DNA of 64,000 nt, from assembly GCA_031267645.1 (NCBI GenBank), contig JAIRYW010000014.1, positions 1 through 64,000 of the forward strand, read 5' to 3'. Source of the stretch: Propionibacteriaceae bacterium. GTDB taxonomy: Bacteria; Actinomycetota; Actinomycetes; Propionibacteriales; Propionibacteriaceae. Of the stretch, positions 24,917 through 33,973 are shown piece after piece. Under the pieces are notes generated by a model that searched no databases, was not told where the DNA came from, and saw nothing but the letters and a program-made list of their open reading frames with translations. A program made the position numbers and the translations under genes. How positions within the stretch are numbered: position 1 is the first letter of the stretch; every line of letters starts with the position of its first letter.

Positions 24917-26617
24917 ATGATGCGAAAAACACACAAACGGGCTCTGACGATTGGACTGATTCTGGCTTTGGGCGCGACCGCTTTGGCGGGCTGCTCGAAG
25001 ATCGATTCTTCGACCGATCCCCAACCGGGCCCCGTCCAAGCCGAGGTCAAAGAGGGCGGCGAGGCCGTCTTCGCCGGCTTCATCGCCACCCCGCGGTCAT
25101 GGAACCCGCTCACCGCCCAGGGCGACACCACCGGCAACCGGCAGGCCCAGTGGCCCTTCTATCCGCACGTCTTCTACGGCGCCTCGGACGGTTCGCTCCA
25201 GCTCAACAGCGATCTGATGGAGTCGGCCACCATCGTCAGCGTCGACCCCATGACGGTCGAGTACAAAATCCGTCCCGAGGCCGTCTGGTCGGACGGCGAA
25301 CCCATCGACGGCGACGATTTCGCCTTCACCCAAATGGTCCAAGACCCGCGTCAATGCGCCGACTGCCAGGCCGCCTGGACCGCTGGATACGACCAGATGG
25401 AACTGACCGTGTCAGCCGATAAGAAGACCGTCACGGCCGTCTTCGATAATCCATTCACGATGTGGAAGACGCTCTTTATCGTGATTCTGCCAGAGCACGT
25501 CGCGGCCACCTACGGCGATCCGGCGACGGCATTCAACGATGGTTTCGTCAACAATATGCCACCTATTTCAGGTGGACCTTACGTGATCAGCGATTTCCAG
25601 GCCAATGTCTCGCTGACGATGGTGAAAAACGACAAGTGGTACGGTTCGCCGGCCCACCTCGACACCATTCATTATCGCTTTATCACGTCGCCCAGCGAGG
25701 TCATCACGGCGTATCAGAATGGCGAAGTGACAATTGTCTATCAGAACCCGTCGTTGGAGACGATCGAGAAGGCCAACGCCATCGAGGGGTCGGTGGTCGA
25801 GATCATCGGCGGCCTGACTTACTTCAACTTGATCTTCAAGACGGTGGGGGACGCCTTGGGCGATCCCATCCTCAGGCTGGCGGTGGCTCGGGCCATCGAC
25901 GGGGGCGACATCGTGACGCGGATCCCGCGTCAATACGCCCCTGACACACCTCTGTTGGGCAGCTTGGCCTACGCGCCCGGCCAGCGGGTGTCCGATTTCA
26001 CCGGCGACCCTTACACCGACAACGCCAAAGCGGCCAATGTCGGGCAGGGCGACGTCGATGGCGCCCTCGAATTGTTGACCGACGCCGGCTACACCGTCCA
26101 AGACGGCCAACTCCACCTGCCGGACGGCTCGCTCTTGCGTCCGCTCACCATCTTGACCTACTCCAGTGACAGCGAACGGGTCCAGATGGCTGAGATCTTG
26201 AACAACCAGCTCAAGGCCTTGGGCGTCCAAACCGTCATCGACTCGGCCGACTCGACCCGCTACGGCACGGCCGGTTTCGCCGGTGAGTTCGACATCCTGG
26301 TCACCGCCACGGCCGGCGACTTGGGCGTCCAAGCCCTCGACCAGTGGTACGGCACGGGCAAAGCCCGCAACGGCTCGGGCTACTCCTCGGCCGCTTTCGA
26401 CGACTTGGTGGCCGACGGCAACCTGGCCCTAGACCCGACCGAATCGGTCCGCATCCTCAACGCCATGGACGTCATGCTGCTGGAGGAGGCGGTGGCCCTG
26501 CCGCTCTACTCCATCGGCAACGTCCTCATCCACTCGCAGCAGTTCGGCGGCATCGCGCCGTCCATGAGCAAGTACGGCATCACCTGGAGCATCGACGGCT
26601 GGGGCTTCTTGGCCTGA
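24917..26617 (+). CDS. peptide ABC transporter substrate-binding lipoprotein
   Basis: 566-residue family 5 solute-binding protein (OppA/DppA type). A basic start (MMRKTHKR), a hydrophobic core and LAGC with Cys26 make a lipoprotein signal peptide. Mature features of the family: WNPLTAQGD, PMTVEYKIRPEAVWSDGEPIDGDD split around residues 113-136, and a duplicated alpha/beta core. It should bind oligopeptides or a related solute for the permeases downstream. Two ATG codons are in tandem (24917, 24920); AGGAAAGG fits either. Codon use in its middle part is less GC-biased than in neighbours. First gene of the five-gene operon. Confidence 0.92.
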   Translation: MMRKTHKRALTIGLILALGATALAGCSKIDSSTDPQPGPVQAEVKEGGEAVFAGFIATPRSWNPLTAQGDTTGNRQAQWPFYPHVFYGASDGSLQLNSDLMESATIVSVDPMTVEYKIRPEAVWSDGEPIDGDDFAFTQMVQDPRQCADCQAAWTAGYDQMELTVSADKKTVTAVFDNPFTMWKTLFIVILPEHVAATYGDPATAFNDGFVNNMPPISGGPYVISDFQANVSLTMVKNDKWYGSPAHLDTIHYRFITSPSEVITAYQNGEVTIVYQNPSLETIEKANAIEGSVVEIIGGLTYFNLIFKTVGDALGDPILRLAVARAIDGGDIVTRIPRQYAPDTPLLGSLAYAPGQRVSDFTGDPYTDNAKAANVGQGDVDGALELLTDAGYTVQDGQLHLPDGSLLRPLTILTYSSDSERVQMAEILNNQLKALGVQTVIDSADSTRYGTAGFAGEFDILVTATAGDLGVQALDQWYGTGKARNGSGYSSAAFDDLVADGNLALDPTESVRILNAMDVMLLEEAVALPLYSIGNVLIHSQQFGGIAPSMSKYGITWSIDGWGFLA

Positions 26618-26734
26618 GGCCCGCCCGGACCCGGCTCGGCCCGCCGCCGTCAGCGGCGTCGGGCCAGCCGCGGTCCAGGCCGACCGGCCGCCACCGTTTC
26701 GACATCGCCCGTCCCAGATCGCAAAGGAGTCAAC

Positions 26735-28270
26735 GTGACCACCACCTTCCGGGTCGTGACCGACCAGGGCACGACCGAGTTCAACGACGCTTATCGCAAC
26801 GTCACCGGCTCAGCCGGTTACATCGTCTGCGCCAACATCTACAACCGGGTCGTCCTGCACGAATGGGACTCGCCAGTGGTCTACCCCGACCTGGCCAAGC
26901 ACTGGGAGGTGTTGGACCGGGCCCGGGTCTACCGTTTCCACCTCGACCATTCGGCCCGGTGGCAGGACGGCCATCCCCTGACCGCCCACGACGTCGCCTA
27001 CACCCACGCCGAACAAGTTCTGAAGGGCTACCAAGCGGCCGCCAACCTGGCCGGTCTCAAGGCCATCGAAGAGGTCGACCGGCACACCGTGGACTACATC
27101 TTGGAACGGCCGGACGCCGCTTTCTTGACCAAGTTGGGCAATTTCATCACCACCTTGGTCCTGCCTGCCCACCTCTACCAGGGGACCGACTGGGCCACCA
27201 ATCCGCACAACCTCGACCCGGTCGGCTCGGGGCCCTTCCGGGTGGCCGAGTGGGAGGTCGGCGGCAACGTCGTGCTGGAGGCGGTCAAAGACCACTGGGG
27301 GCCGCGTCCGGGCGTCGACCGGATCGAGATCATCGTGGTGGACGACATCGACGAGGGCGTCCGGATGGTCGGCCGGGGCCAGGCCGACTACATGGTGCAA
27401 GACGTCTTGACCTTCGACCGGCTGGGCCTGTTGGAGGGCTTCGATCCGGCCGACTATCGGATCACCTCCCAACACGGGGCTGGGATGGCCCGCTTGGAGT
27501 TCAACCACCGACGGTCGCCTTGGAACGATCCGCGGGCCCGCCGGGCCATCGCCCTGACGGTCGACCGTTCGGCCTTCGACCGCACCCTCTTCGACGAAGG
27601 GGTCTCGCAGGCTTGGACCAATTACCTGATCCCGAATGTGGAGTGGGCCTTCGACCCCACGGTCAGCGCTCCCGAACGGGACCTCGACCAGGCCAATCGG
27701 CTGCTAGACCAGGTCGGGTTGGTCCGGGGGGCCGACGGCCAGCGGCGCCAGGTGCGGCTCTACCACATGCGGACCTTCTCCTGGCACGGCGACATCGCCC
27801 GCGCCTTGGCTGAGCAGCTGGCCCAGGTCGGCATCGCCGCCGAAGCCATCGCGCTGCCCTCGCCCGAGTGGCGGGAGGTGGTCGACCAAGGCGGTGACTT
27901 CGATTTCGTGGTCTCCGGCGGCGGCATGGCCCCCGACCCGGGCATGTTGGCCAACCGTTACGTCTCCACCAGTCCCGGCAACTGGATCGGGATCGACCAT
28001 CCCGAGGTCGACGCCGCCTTCGCCGCCGCCCAGGTCACGGTCGACCAAGCTGAGCGGGGTCGGCTGTTCCGCCAGATCCAACGGTTGTGGGCCGACGCGG
28101 TCGATTTCGTGCCGTTGTATTGGTACGGCCATTACTTCGCCCGCAGTCCGCACTTCTTCGGCTGGGCCGACCAATTGCAATACTCCATCCCGTTCTGGCA
28201 CTGGGGCCGCATCCGCCCGGTCGGTCGGCCCGCCGGCGCGGCCGGCGGGGACGGCTCCCAGCCCGTCTGA
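26735..28270 (+). CDS. family 5 solute-binding protein without export signal
   Basis: 511-residue protein with the OppA/DppA fold (VVYPDLAKHWEVLDRARVYRF, DGHPLTAHDVAYT near 80-92, NPHNLDPVGSGPFRVAEWE near 153-171, FNHRRSPWNDPRARRAIAL near 254-272). It starts straight into the binding domain (MTTTFRVVTDQGTTEFNDAY) with no signal peptide or lipobox; codons upstream in frame are not hydrophobic and AAAGGAG sits right before GTG 26735. It therefore appears cytosolic, which is abnormal for the family. It could be a sensor, a catalytic derivative, or a damaged paralogue that lost its leader. The sequence is otherwise intact and of full length. It sits between the true binding protein and the permease. 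Confidence 0.85.
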   Translation: MTTTFRVVTDQGTTEFNDAYRNVTGSAGYIVCANIYNRVVLHEWDSPVVYPDLAKHWEVLDRARVYRFHLDHSARWQDGHPLTAHDVAYTHAEQVLKGYQAAANLAGLKAIEEVDRHTVDYILERPDAAFLTKLGNFITTLVLPAHLYQGTDWATNPHNLDPVGSGPFRVAEWEVGGNVVLEAVKDHWGPRPGVDRIEIIVVDDIDEGVRMVGRGQADYMVQDVLTFDRLGLLEGFDPADYRITSQHGAGMARLEFNHRRSPWNDPRARRAIALTVDRSAFDRTLFDEGVSQAWTNYLIPNVEWAFDPTVSAPERDLDQANRLLDQVGLVRGADGQRRQVRLYHMRTFSWHGDIARALAEQLAQVGIAAEAIALPSPEWREVVDQGGDFDFVVSGGGMAPDPGMLANRYVSTSPGNWIGIDHPEVDAAFAAAQVTVDQAERGRLFRQIQRLWADAVDFVPLYWYGHYFARSPHFFGWADQLQYSIPFWHWGRIRPVGRPAGAAGGDGSQPV

Positions 28271-28292
28271 CCGCCCGGACTGAAGTCCCGCG

Positions 28293-29282
28293 ATGGTTCG
28301 GAGCATCGGGCTCAGAGTGGTCAACAGCCTGTTGGTGTTGTTGGCCTCGTCCGTCCTGATCTTCTCGTTGGTGTCGTTGGCCGGCGACCCGCTGGCCGAG
28401 CTGCGACAGCAGGACCCGCCCGTCTCGCCGGCCGTGATCGAGGCCGAGGAACACCGCCTCGGCCTCGATCTGCCCCTGCCGCAGCGCTACCTGCACTGGA
28501 TCGCGGGCGTCGTGGGAGGAGATTTCGGCCAGTCCGTCTCGCCCAGCTTGGACATCGGGGCCGAGCTGGGCGACCGCGTGGTGGTGACCCTCAGGCTGGT
28601 CGTCCTAGCCATGGCGGTGGCCGTCGTCCTGGCCGTCGGAGCCGGTCTGGTGTCCGGCCTGCGTCAGAACCGTTGGCCCGACCTGAGCTTGACCTTCGCC
28701 TCCTTCGTGCTGCTGTCGCTGCCCTCCTTCTGGTTGGCGGTGTTGCTCAAGCAGGGCGGCATCTGGATCAACCAAGCCACCGGCTACCGCGTCTTCTTCA
28801 CCGTCGGCTTCGAATCGGTGCCGCCGGTGGGCGGCTTCTGGGCCCACGGCCTCGACCTGGCCGGGCATCTCATCTTGCCCACCATCGTCTTGGTCCTGGT
28901 CCACCTGGCCTCTTGGACCAGATACCAGCGCGCGGCCACCATCCGGGCCCTGGAGGCCGACCACGTCAAGTACGCCATCCTGCGCGGCCTGCCCCGTTCC
29001 CGGGTGATGCGCTCCCATGTCATCCGGCCCAGCCTGATCCCGCTCATCACCATCGTCGGCTTGGAGATGCCCGGTTTGTTCTCTGGGGCCATCATCACCG
29101 AGACGGTCTTCCAATGGAACGGCATGGGCGCCCTGCTGTTGGACGCCCTGCGCCGGTCCGACGTCAACGTGGTCCTGGGCTGGTTGCTGGTGTCGGCCTC
29201 GGCCGTGGTCGGCTTCAACCTGCTGACCGACATCTTGTATCGCGTCATCGACCCCCGGATGAGGAGGGCCGACCATGTCTGA
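28293..29282 (+). CDS. peptide ABC transporter permease (DppB type)
   Basis: 329-residue permease. The N-terminal helix and the following loop (VSLAGDPLAELRQQ) and the C-terminal region (FQWNGMGALLLDALRRSDVNVVLGW, about residues 271-295) are typical of DppB/OppB. The EAA-like loop RALEADHVKYAILRGLPRSRV lies near residues 217-237. It pairs with the permease part of the following fusion protein. The start (MVRSIGLR) overlaps no gene; its end overlaps the next start by 8 bases. Confidence 0.92.
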   Translation: MVRSIGLRVVNSLLVLLASSVLIFSLVSLAGDPLAELRQQDPPVSPAVIEAEEHRLGLDLPLPQRYLHWIAGVVGGDFGQSVSPSLDIGAELGDRVVVTLRLVVLAMAVAVVLAVGAGLVSGLRQNRWPDLSLTFASFVLLSLPSFWLAVLLKQGGIWINQATGYRVFFTVGFESVPPVGGFWAHGLDLAGHLILPTIVLVLVHLASWTRYQRAATIRALEADHVKYAILRGLPRSRVMRSHVIRPSLIPLITIVGLEMPGLFSGAIITETVFQWNGMGALLLDALRRSDVNVVLGWLLVSASAVVGFNLLTDILYRVIDPRMRRADHV

Positions 29283-31155
29283 GACGACGCTGGCGGCCCA
29301 GCCGGGAACCGGCTCGGCTTCGGCCTGGGCGGTGGCCCGGCGCCGGTTCGGACGCGACCCGGTCGCCCTGGTGTCTTTGACGGTGGTCGTGGCCATGGTG
29401 CTGGCGGCCAGCCTGGGGCCGTCGTTGTGGACCTTCAGCCACACCGACATCACGCCCGACCTGTCGCAGCCGCCCTCGGCCGCCCACCCCTTCGGCACCG
29501 ACACCTTGGGCCACGACATGTTGGCCCTGGTCCTACGCGGACTGCGCCAGTCGCTGGCGATCGCCTTCATGGTGGCCCTGCCGGCCACACTGCTGGGGGT
29601 GGCCGGCGGCGTCGTGGCCGGCTTCCGGGGCGGACTGGTGGACAACCTGATCATGCGCCTGGTCGACCTCATCTTGACCATCCCCTCGATGGCCCTGGCC
29701 TCCTTCTTGGGCTCGCGGCTGCGCGGCGTCGGCATCTCCACCTTCACCCTGTCGATGGTCCTGGCCGCCCTGCTGTGGACTTCGATGGCCCGGCTGGTGC
29801 GCGGCATCAGCCTGTCGATCCGGCAGGAGTTGTACATCGACGCCGCCATCTTGATGGGCGCCTCGCACCCGCGCATCATGGCCCGGCACGTCTTGCCCAA
29901 TGTGCTCGACCAGGTCATCGTCTCGATCACCCTGCTGGTGGGGACGGCCGTCTTGAGCGAGTCCGGGCTGTCCTTCCTCGGCTTCGGCATCCGACCGCCC
30001 GACACCTCTTTGGGGCTGCTGGTGTCGAACGCCAAAGACTCGGCCATGACCCGGCCCTGGACCTTCTACTTCCCCGGCCTGGCCATCATCGTGTTCGTCT
30101 TGGCCATCAATTTCCTGGGCGAGTCGCTGCGGCGCGCCCTCAACCCCCACCGCGTCACCAACGACCACCTGGACCGTCGTCGCCGTCGGCCCCGCGCCGA
30201 CCGACTCCAGCCCCGCCCCTCCCGACTCCAGCCCCGCCCCTCCCGGCGCCGGCCCGGCGCCGGCGCCGCGGCGGCCGTCCCAGTCGACCGGTCGACGGCG
30301 GTCGGCGTCGAGGCGGCGGAGGCGGTCCTGGCCGATCCGCCGCCGCTGCTCGAGATCGACCAGCTGAGCGTCGAGTTCCCAGCCGAACGGGTGCGGGCGG
30401 TGGACCAGTTGTCCTTGCGGTTGGCTCCGGGCGAGGTCGTGGCCCTGGTCGGAGAGTCCGGCTCGGGCAAGACCATGACCGTCTCCGCCGTGGTCGGCCT
30501 GTTGCCGGTGGGAGCCCGTCTGAGCGGGCGGGTGCGCTTCCAGGGCCGCGATCTGACCGCTCTCGACTACGACCAGTGGCGGGCCATCCGGGGGTCTCAG
30601 ATCAGCATCATCTTGCAGGATCCGATGACCAGTCTGAACCCGGTCCTGACCGTCTTCCGGCATTTCCACGAGACCATGCAGGCCTTGTCCGAAGGGCGGG
30701 TGGCCGAAGCCGAGGTGCGTCAGCGAGCGGTCGAGTTGATGCGGGCGGTCGGCATCACCCGGGCCGAGGACCGCCTCCATCAGTACCCCCACGAGCTGTC
30801 CGGCGGCATGCGCCAACGGGTCGTGATCGCCTTGGCCATCGTCAGCCGGCCCCAACTGATCATCGCCGACGAGCCCACCACCGCCCTCGACGTGACGGTG
30901 CAGGCCCGTGTGCTGGACTCCTTGGACCAGGCCCGGGCCTCGGTCGGGGCGGCCATGGTCTTCATCACCCACGATCTGGCCTTGGTGGCCGGTCTGGTCG
31001 ACCGCGTCCTGGTGATGAAGGACGGCCGTCTGGTCGAGGCCGCCCCGGTCGACGACATCTTCGCCCGGCCCCAGCACCCCTACACCCAGACCCTGCTGTC
31101 CAAGGTCCCACGGCTGCGGGCCGGGACGGCTGAGCCGGCGGTGGACCATGACTGA
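29275..31155 (+). CDS. peptide ABC permease-ATPase fusion (DppC-DppD)
   Basis: 626-residue fusion. Residues 1-290 are a DppC-type permease (HPFGTDTLGHDMLALVLRG near 63-81, EAA-like loop QELYIDAAILMGASHPRIM near 183-201, SFLGFGIRPPDTSLG). A basic proline-rich linker (about 295-345) holds a perfect duplicated LQPRPSR unit. Residues 350-610 are a DppD-type ATPase: Walker A GESGSGKTMT, signature LSGGMRQR, Walker B IIADEPTTAL, and the HPYTQTLLSKVPR tail of oligopeptide ATPases. Such fusions are known in actinobacteria. It would supply one half of the membrane domain and one ATPase in a single chain, with the next gene giving the second ATPase. Confidence 0.92.
   Translation: MSETTLAAQPGTGSASAWAVARRRFGRDPVALVSLTVVVAMVLAASLGPSLWTFSHTDITPDLSQPPSAAHPFGTDTLGHDMLALVLRGLRQSLAIAFMVALPATLLGVAGGVVAGFRGGLVDNLIMRLVDLILTIPSMALASFLGSRLRGVGISTFTLSMVLAALLWTSMARLVRGISLSIRQELYIDAAILMGASHPRIMARHVLPNVLDQVIVSITLLVGTAVLSESGLSFLGFGIRPPDTSLGLLVSNAKDSAMTRPWTFYFPGLAIIVFVLAINFLGESLRRALNPHRVTNDHLDRRRRRPRADRLQPRPSRLQPRPSRRRPGAGAAAAVPVDRSTAVGVEAAEAVLADPPPLLEIDQLSVEFPAERVRAVDQLSLRLAPGEVVALVGESGSGKTMTVSAVVGLLPVGARLSGRVRFQGRDLTALDYDQWRAIRGSQISIILQDPMTSLNPVLTVFRHFHETMQALSEGRVAEAEVRQRAVELMRAVGITRAEDRLHQYPHELSGGMRQRVVIALAIVSRPQLIIADEPTTALDVTVQARVLDSLDQARASVGAAMVFITHDLALVAGLVDRVLVMKDGRLVEAAPVDDIFARPQHPYTQTLLSKVPRLRAGTAEPAVDHD
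30202..30243 (+). repeat. 21-bp perfect tandem duplication in the fusion linker
   Basis: Two identical 21-base units encode the duplicated LQPRPSR of the permease-ATPase linker. It keeps frame, so it changes only linker length. Confidence 0.9.
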
Positions 31156-32023
31156 GCCACTGCTGGTGGTGGAGGGCTTGACCAAGCACTTCTGGACCCA
31201 TCGCCCCTTCCAACGGCGGTCCGTCATCCACGCCCTCTGCGGGGCCAGCTTCGCCATGACGGCCGGTCAGACCCTGGGCGTGGTGGGGGAGTCGGGCTCG
31301 GGTAAGACAACTCTTCTGCGCACCGTCCTGGGCTTGCACCAGCCCACCGCCGGCACGGTGGTCTTCGCCGGCCAGAGCGTCGACCACACCAAGCGGTCTT
31401 CCCAGCGGGCCTTCTGGCGTCGGGTCGGGGTGGTCTTCCAAGACCCCTTCTCCTCACTCGATCCGCGCATGACGGTGAGCGACATTCTGCGTGAGCCGCT
31501 CAGCGTGGCCCAGGCCCCGGGCCCGGTCGAGCCGGCTCTGCGCGAGGCCTTGGACGAGGTCCAACTGCCGACGACCGCCCTGCGGCGTTTCCCGCACGAG
31601 TTCTCGGGCGGGCAGCGCCAACGCATCGCCATCGCCCGGGCTTTGATGCTGAAACCGGAGCTCATCTTCCTGGACGAGCCGGTGTCCTCCTTGGACGTCA
31701 CCATCCAGGCCGAGATCTTGGAGCTGCTGAACGACATCCAGCGCCAAACCCAGACGGCCTTGGTCTTCGTCTCGCACGACCTGGCGGTGGTGTCCGAGAC
31801 CTGCGACCGGGTGTTGGTCATGTTCGGCGGCCAGATCGTCGAAGCCGGTCCCACCGCGCAGGTGGTGGGCCAACCCCGCCATCCCTACACCCAAGAGTTG
31901 CTGGCCTCGGTGCCGACGCCCGACCCGCCGGCCGAGCGGGCCCGCATCCGGCGGCGGCGCCAGCTCTTCGCCGGCGAGCAGGAGCGGACTTGGAGCCTGC
32001 CCGAGTGTCCGGCTCCGCTCTGA
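31148..32023 (+). CDS. peptide ABC transporter ATPase (DppF type)
   Basis: 291-residue ATPase: Walker A GESGSGKTT near residue 46, Q-loop FQDPFSSLDPRM, signature FSGGQRQR, Walker B LIFLDEPVSSLD, H-loop SHDLAVV, and the C-terminal RHPYTQELLASVPTPDP motif with a final Cys (PECPAPL). It forms the second nucleotide-binding half of the importer. The start overlaps the fusion gene by 8 bases. It ends the operon; the following 238 bases are extremely GC-rich with several GGCC-type inverted repeats. Confidence 0.93.
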   Translation: MTEPLLVVEGLTKHFWTHRPFQRRSVIHALCGASFAMTAGQTLGVVGESGSGKTTLLRTVLGLHQPTAGTVVFAGQSVDHTKRSSQRAFWRRVGVVFQDPFSSLDPRMTVSDILREPLSVAQAPGPVEPALREALDEVQLPTTALRRFPHEFSGGQRQRIAIARALMLKPELIFLDEPVSSLDVTIQAEILELLNDIQRQTQTALVFVSHDLAVVSETCDRVLVMFGGQIVEAGPTAQVVGQPRHPYTQELLASVPTPDPPAERARIRRRRQLFAGEQERTWSLPECPAPL

Positions 32024-32181
32024 GGCGGACCGCCGGCGGCCGGCGGATCGGGCCGGACCGGCCGGGGGAGGCCCGGCCTCCGAGGCCGATCAGCCGGCCG
32101 ACCGCCGGGTCGGTCGGGGCGGTCCGGCCGGGGCCGGCCGGTCGGCTGGCAGGCGCTGTCCGCGCCACTGGCCCGGGCGCT

Positions 32182-32187
32182 GGCATA
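32182..32187 (+). promoter_or_regulatory. -10 element of ettA
   Basis: CATAAT, the only AT-rich hexamer in the GC-rich gap, lies about 75 bases before the ettA start. No convincing -35 was found. Confidence 0.3.
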
Positions 32188-32261
32188 ATTCACCTGTCGT
32201 CGGGGTCGACCTGGTCCGATCAGGGCCCGGCCGGCCCCTAACCTTGATCGGAGATAAGTCT

Positions 32262-33944
32262 GTGGCTGAGTTCATTCTGACGTTGAACAACGTGCGTAAG
32301 ACCTTGGGTGAGAAGGTCATCTTCGAGCAGGTCACGATGTCTTTCTTCCCCGACGCCAAGATCGGCGTGGTGGGGCCCAACGGGGCCGGCAAGTCGACCC
32401 TGCTCAAGCTGATGGCCGGGCTGGAGAAGCCCAACAACGGCGACGTCTACCTGGCCAAGGGCGCCTCCGTCGGCATCCTGGAGCAGGAGCCGACCCTGAC
32501 CGCGGGCAAGACGGTGCTGGAGAACGTCCAAGAGGCGGTGGCCGAGACCCGGGCCAAGCTGGACCGCTTCAACCAGATCGCGGTCGAGCTGGCCGACCCC
32601 GAGGCCGACTACGACGCCCTGCTGACCGAGATGGGGGAGTTGCAGACCGAACTGGACCGCCTGGAGGCCTGGGACGTCGACTCCCGTTTGGAGCAGGCCA
32701 TGGACGCCTTGCGCTGCCCCGAGCCGGACGAGATGGTCGACATCCTGTCCGGCGGCGAGCGCCGTCGCGTCGCGCTCTGCCAGCTGCTGCTGCGCCAGCC
32801 CGATCTGCTGCTGTTGGACGAGCCCACCAACCACCTCGACGCCGAATCGGTGGCTTGGCTGGAGGGCCACCTCAAGAGCTACCCCGGCGCCGTCTTGGCC
32901 GTCACCCACGACCGCTATTTCCTGGACAATGTGGCCGGCTGGATCTGCGAGGTCGACCGGGGCCAGCTGCACCCTTACGAAGGCAACTACTCGACCTATC
33001 TGGAGACCAAGCGGTCGCGTCTGCAGATCGAGGGCAAGAAGGACGCCAAGCGGGCCAAGATCCTCGAACGCGAGTTGGAGTGGGTGCGTTCCAACCCCAA
33101 GGCGCGTCAGGCCAAGAGCCGGGCCCGGTTGGCCCGTTACGAGGAGCTGGCGGCCGAGGCCGAGCGCAACCGTCCGCTCGACCCGGCCGAGATCAACATC
33201 CCGGCCGGCCCCCGGCTGGGCTCGGACGTGATCGAGGCGACCGGCTTGGTCAAAGGCTTCGGCGACCGTCTGCTGATCGACCACCTCAGCTTCTCCTTGC
33301 CCCGGGCCGGCATCGTCGGCGTCATCGGCCCCAACGGGGTGGGCAAGACCACCTTGTTCAAGATGATCATCGGGCAGGAGGCGCCCGACGCCGGCCGGCT
33401 CAAGATCGGTCAGACCGTGCGCTTCTCCTACGTCGACCAGGGTCGGGCCGGCCTGGATCCGGACAAGAACGTCTGGGAGGTCGTCTCGGACGGCCTCGAC
33501 CACATCAAGGTGGCCTCCTTCGAGATGCCGTCCCGGGCCTATGTGGCCTCCTTCGGCTTCAAGGGCCCGGATCAGCAGAAACCGGCCGGGGTGCTGTCCG
33601 GCGGCGAGCGCAACCGGCTCAATCTGGCTCTGACTTTGAAACAGGGTGGCAACGTCTTGCTGTTGGACGAGCCGACCAACGACCTCGACGTCGAGACCTT
33701 GCAATCCTTGGAGGACGCTCTGCTGGAGTTCCCCGGCTGCGCCGTCGTGATCTCGCACGATCGCTGGTTCTTGGACCGGGTGGCCACCCACATCCTGGCC
33801 TGGGAGGGCGACCAAGGGGACCCGGCGGACTGGTTCTGGTTCGAGGGCAACTTCGCCGACTACGAGGCCAACAAGGTCGAACGCCTAGGCGTCGAGGCGG
33901 CCCGACCGCACCGCACCACCCACCGTCGACTGACCCGCGACTGA
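32262..33944 (+). CDS. ettA: energy-dependent translational throttle protein EttA
   Basis: 560-residue ABC-F protein with two ATPase domains and no membrane part. Domain 1: GPNGAGKST near residue 40, LSGGERRRVAL, LLLDEPTNHLDAESV. Domain 2: GPNGVGKTT near 351, LSGGERNRLNLAL, LLLDEPTNDLD. The arginine-rich linker between them (AKILERELEWVRSNPKARQAKSR split over about 264-288) is the P-site tRNA interaction motif of EttA. It binds the ribosomal E site and couples initiation of elongation to the ATP/ADP ratio. The start is GTG 32262 (MAEFILTLNNVRK), matching the family N-terminus; the earlier TTG would lie over the GGAGA site. Confidence 0.95.
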   Translation: MAEFILTLNNVRKTLGEKVIFEQVTMSFFPDAKIGVVGPNGAGKSTLLKLMAGLEKPNNGDVYLAKGASVGILEQEPTLTAGKTVLENVQEAVAETRAKLDRFNQIAVELADPEADYDALLTEMGELQTELDRLEAWDVDSRLEQAMDALRCPEPDEMVDILSGGERRRVALCQLLLRQPDLLLLDEPTNHLDAESVAWLEGHLKSYPGAVLAVTHDRYFLDNVAGWICEVDRGQLHPYEGNYSTYLETKRSRLQIEGKKDAKRAKILERELEWVRSNPKARQAKSRARLARYEELAAEAERNRPLDPAEINIPAGPRLGSDVIEATGLVKGFGDRLLIDHLSFSLPRAGIVGVIGPNGVGKTTLFKMIIGQEAPDAGRLKIGQTVRFSYVDQGRAGLDPDKNVWEVVSDGLDHIKVASFEMPSRAYVASFGFKGPDQQKPAGVLSGGERNRLNLALTLKQGGNVLLLDEPTNDLDVETLQSLEDALLEFPGCAVVISHDRWFLDRVATHILAWEGDQGDPADWFWFEGNFADYEANKVERLGVEAARPHRTTHRRLTRD

Positions 33945-33973
33945 CTGGCGACTGAGTCTGAGGAGGCCAAGCC

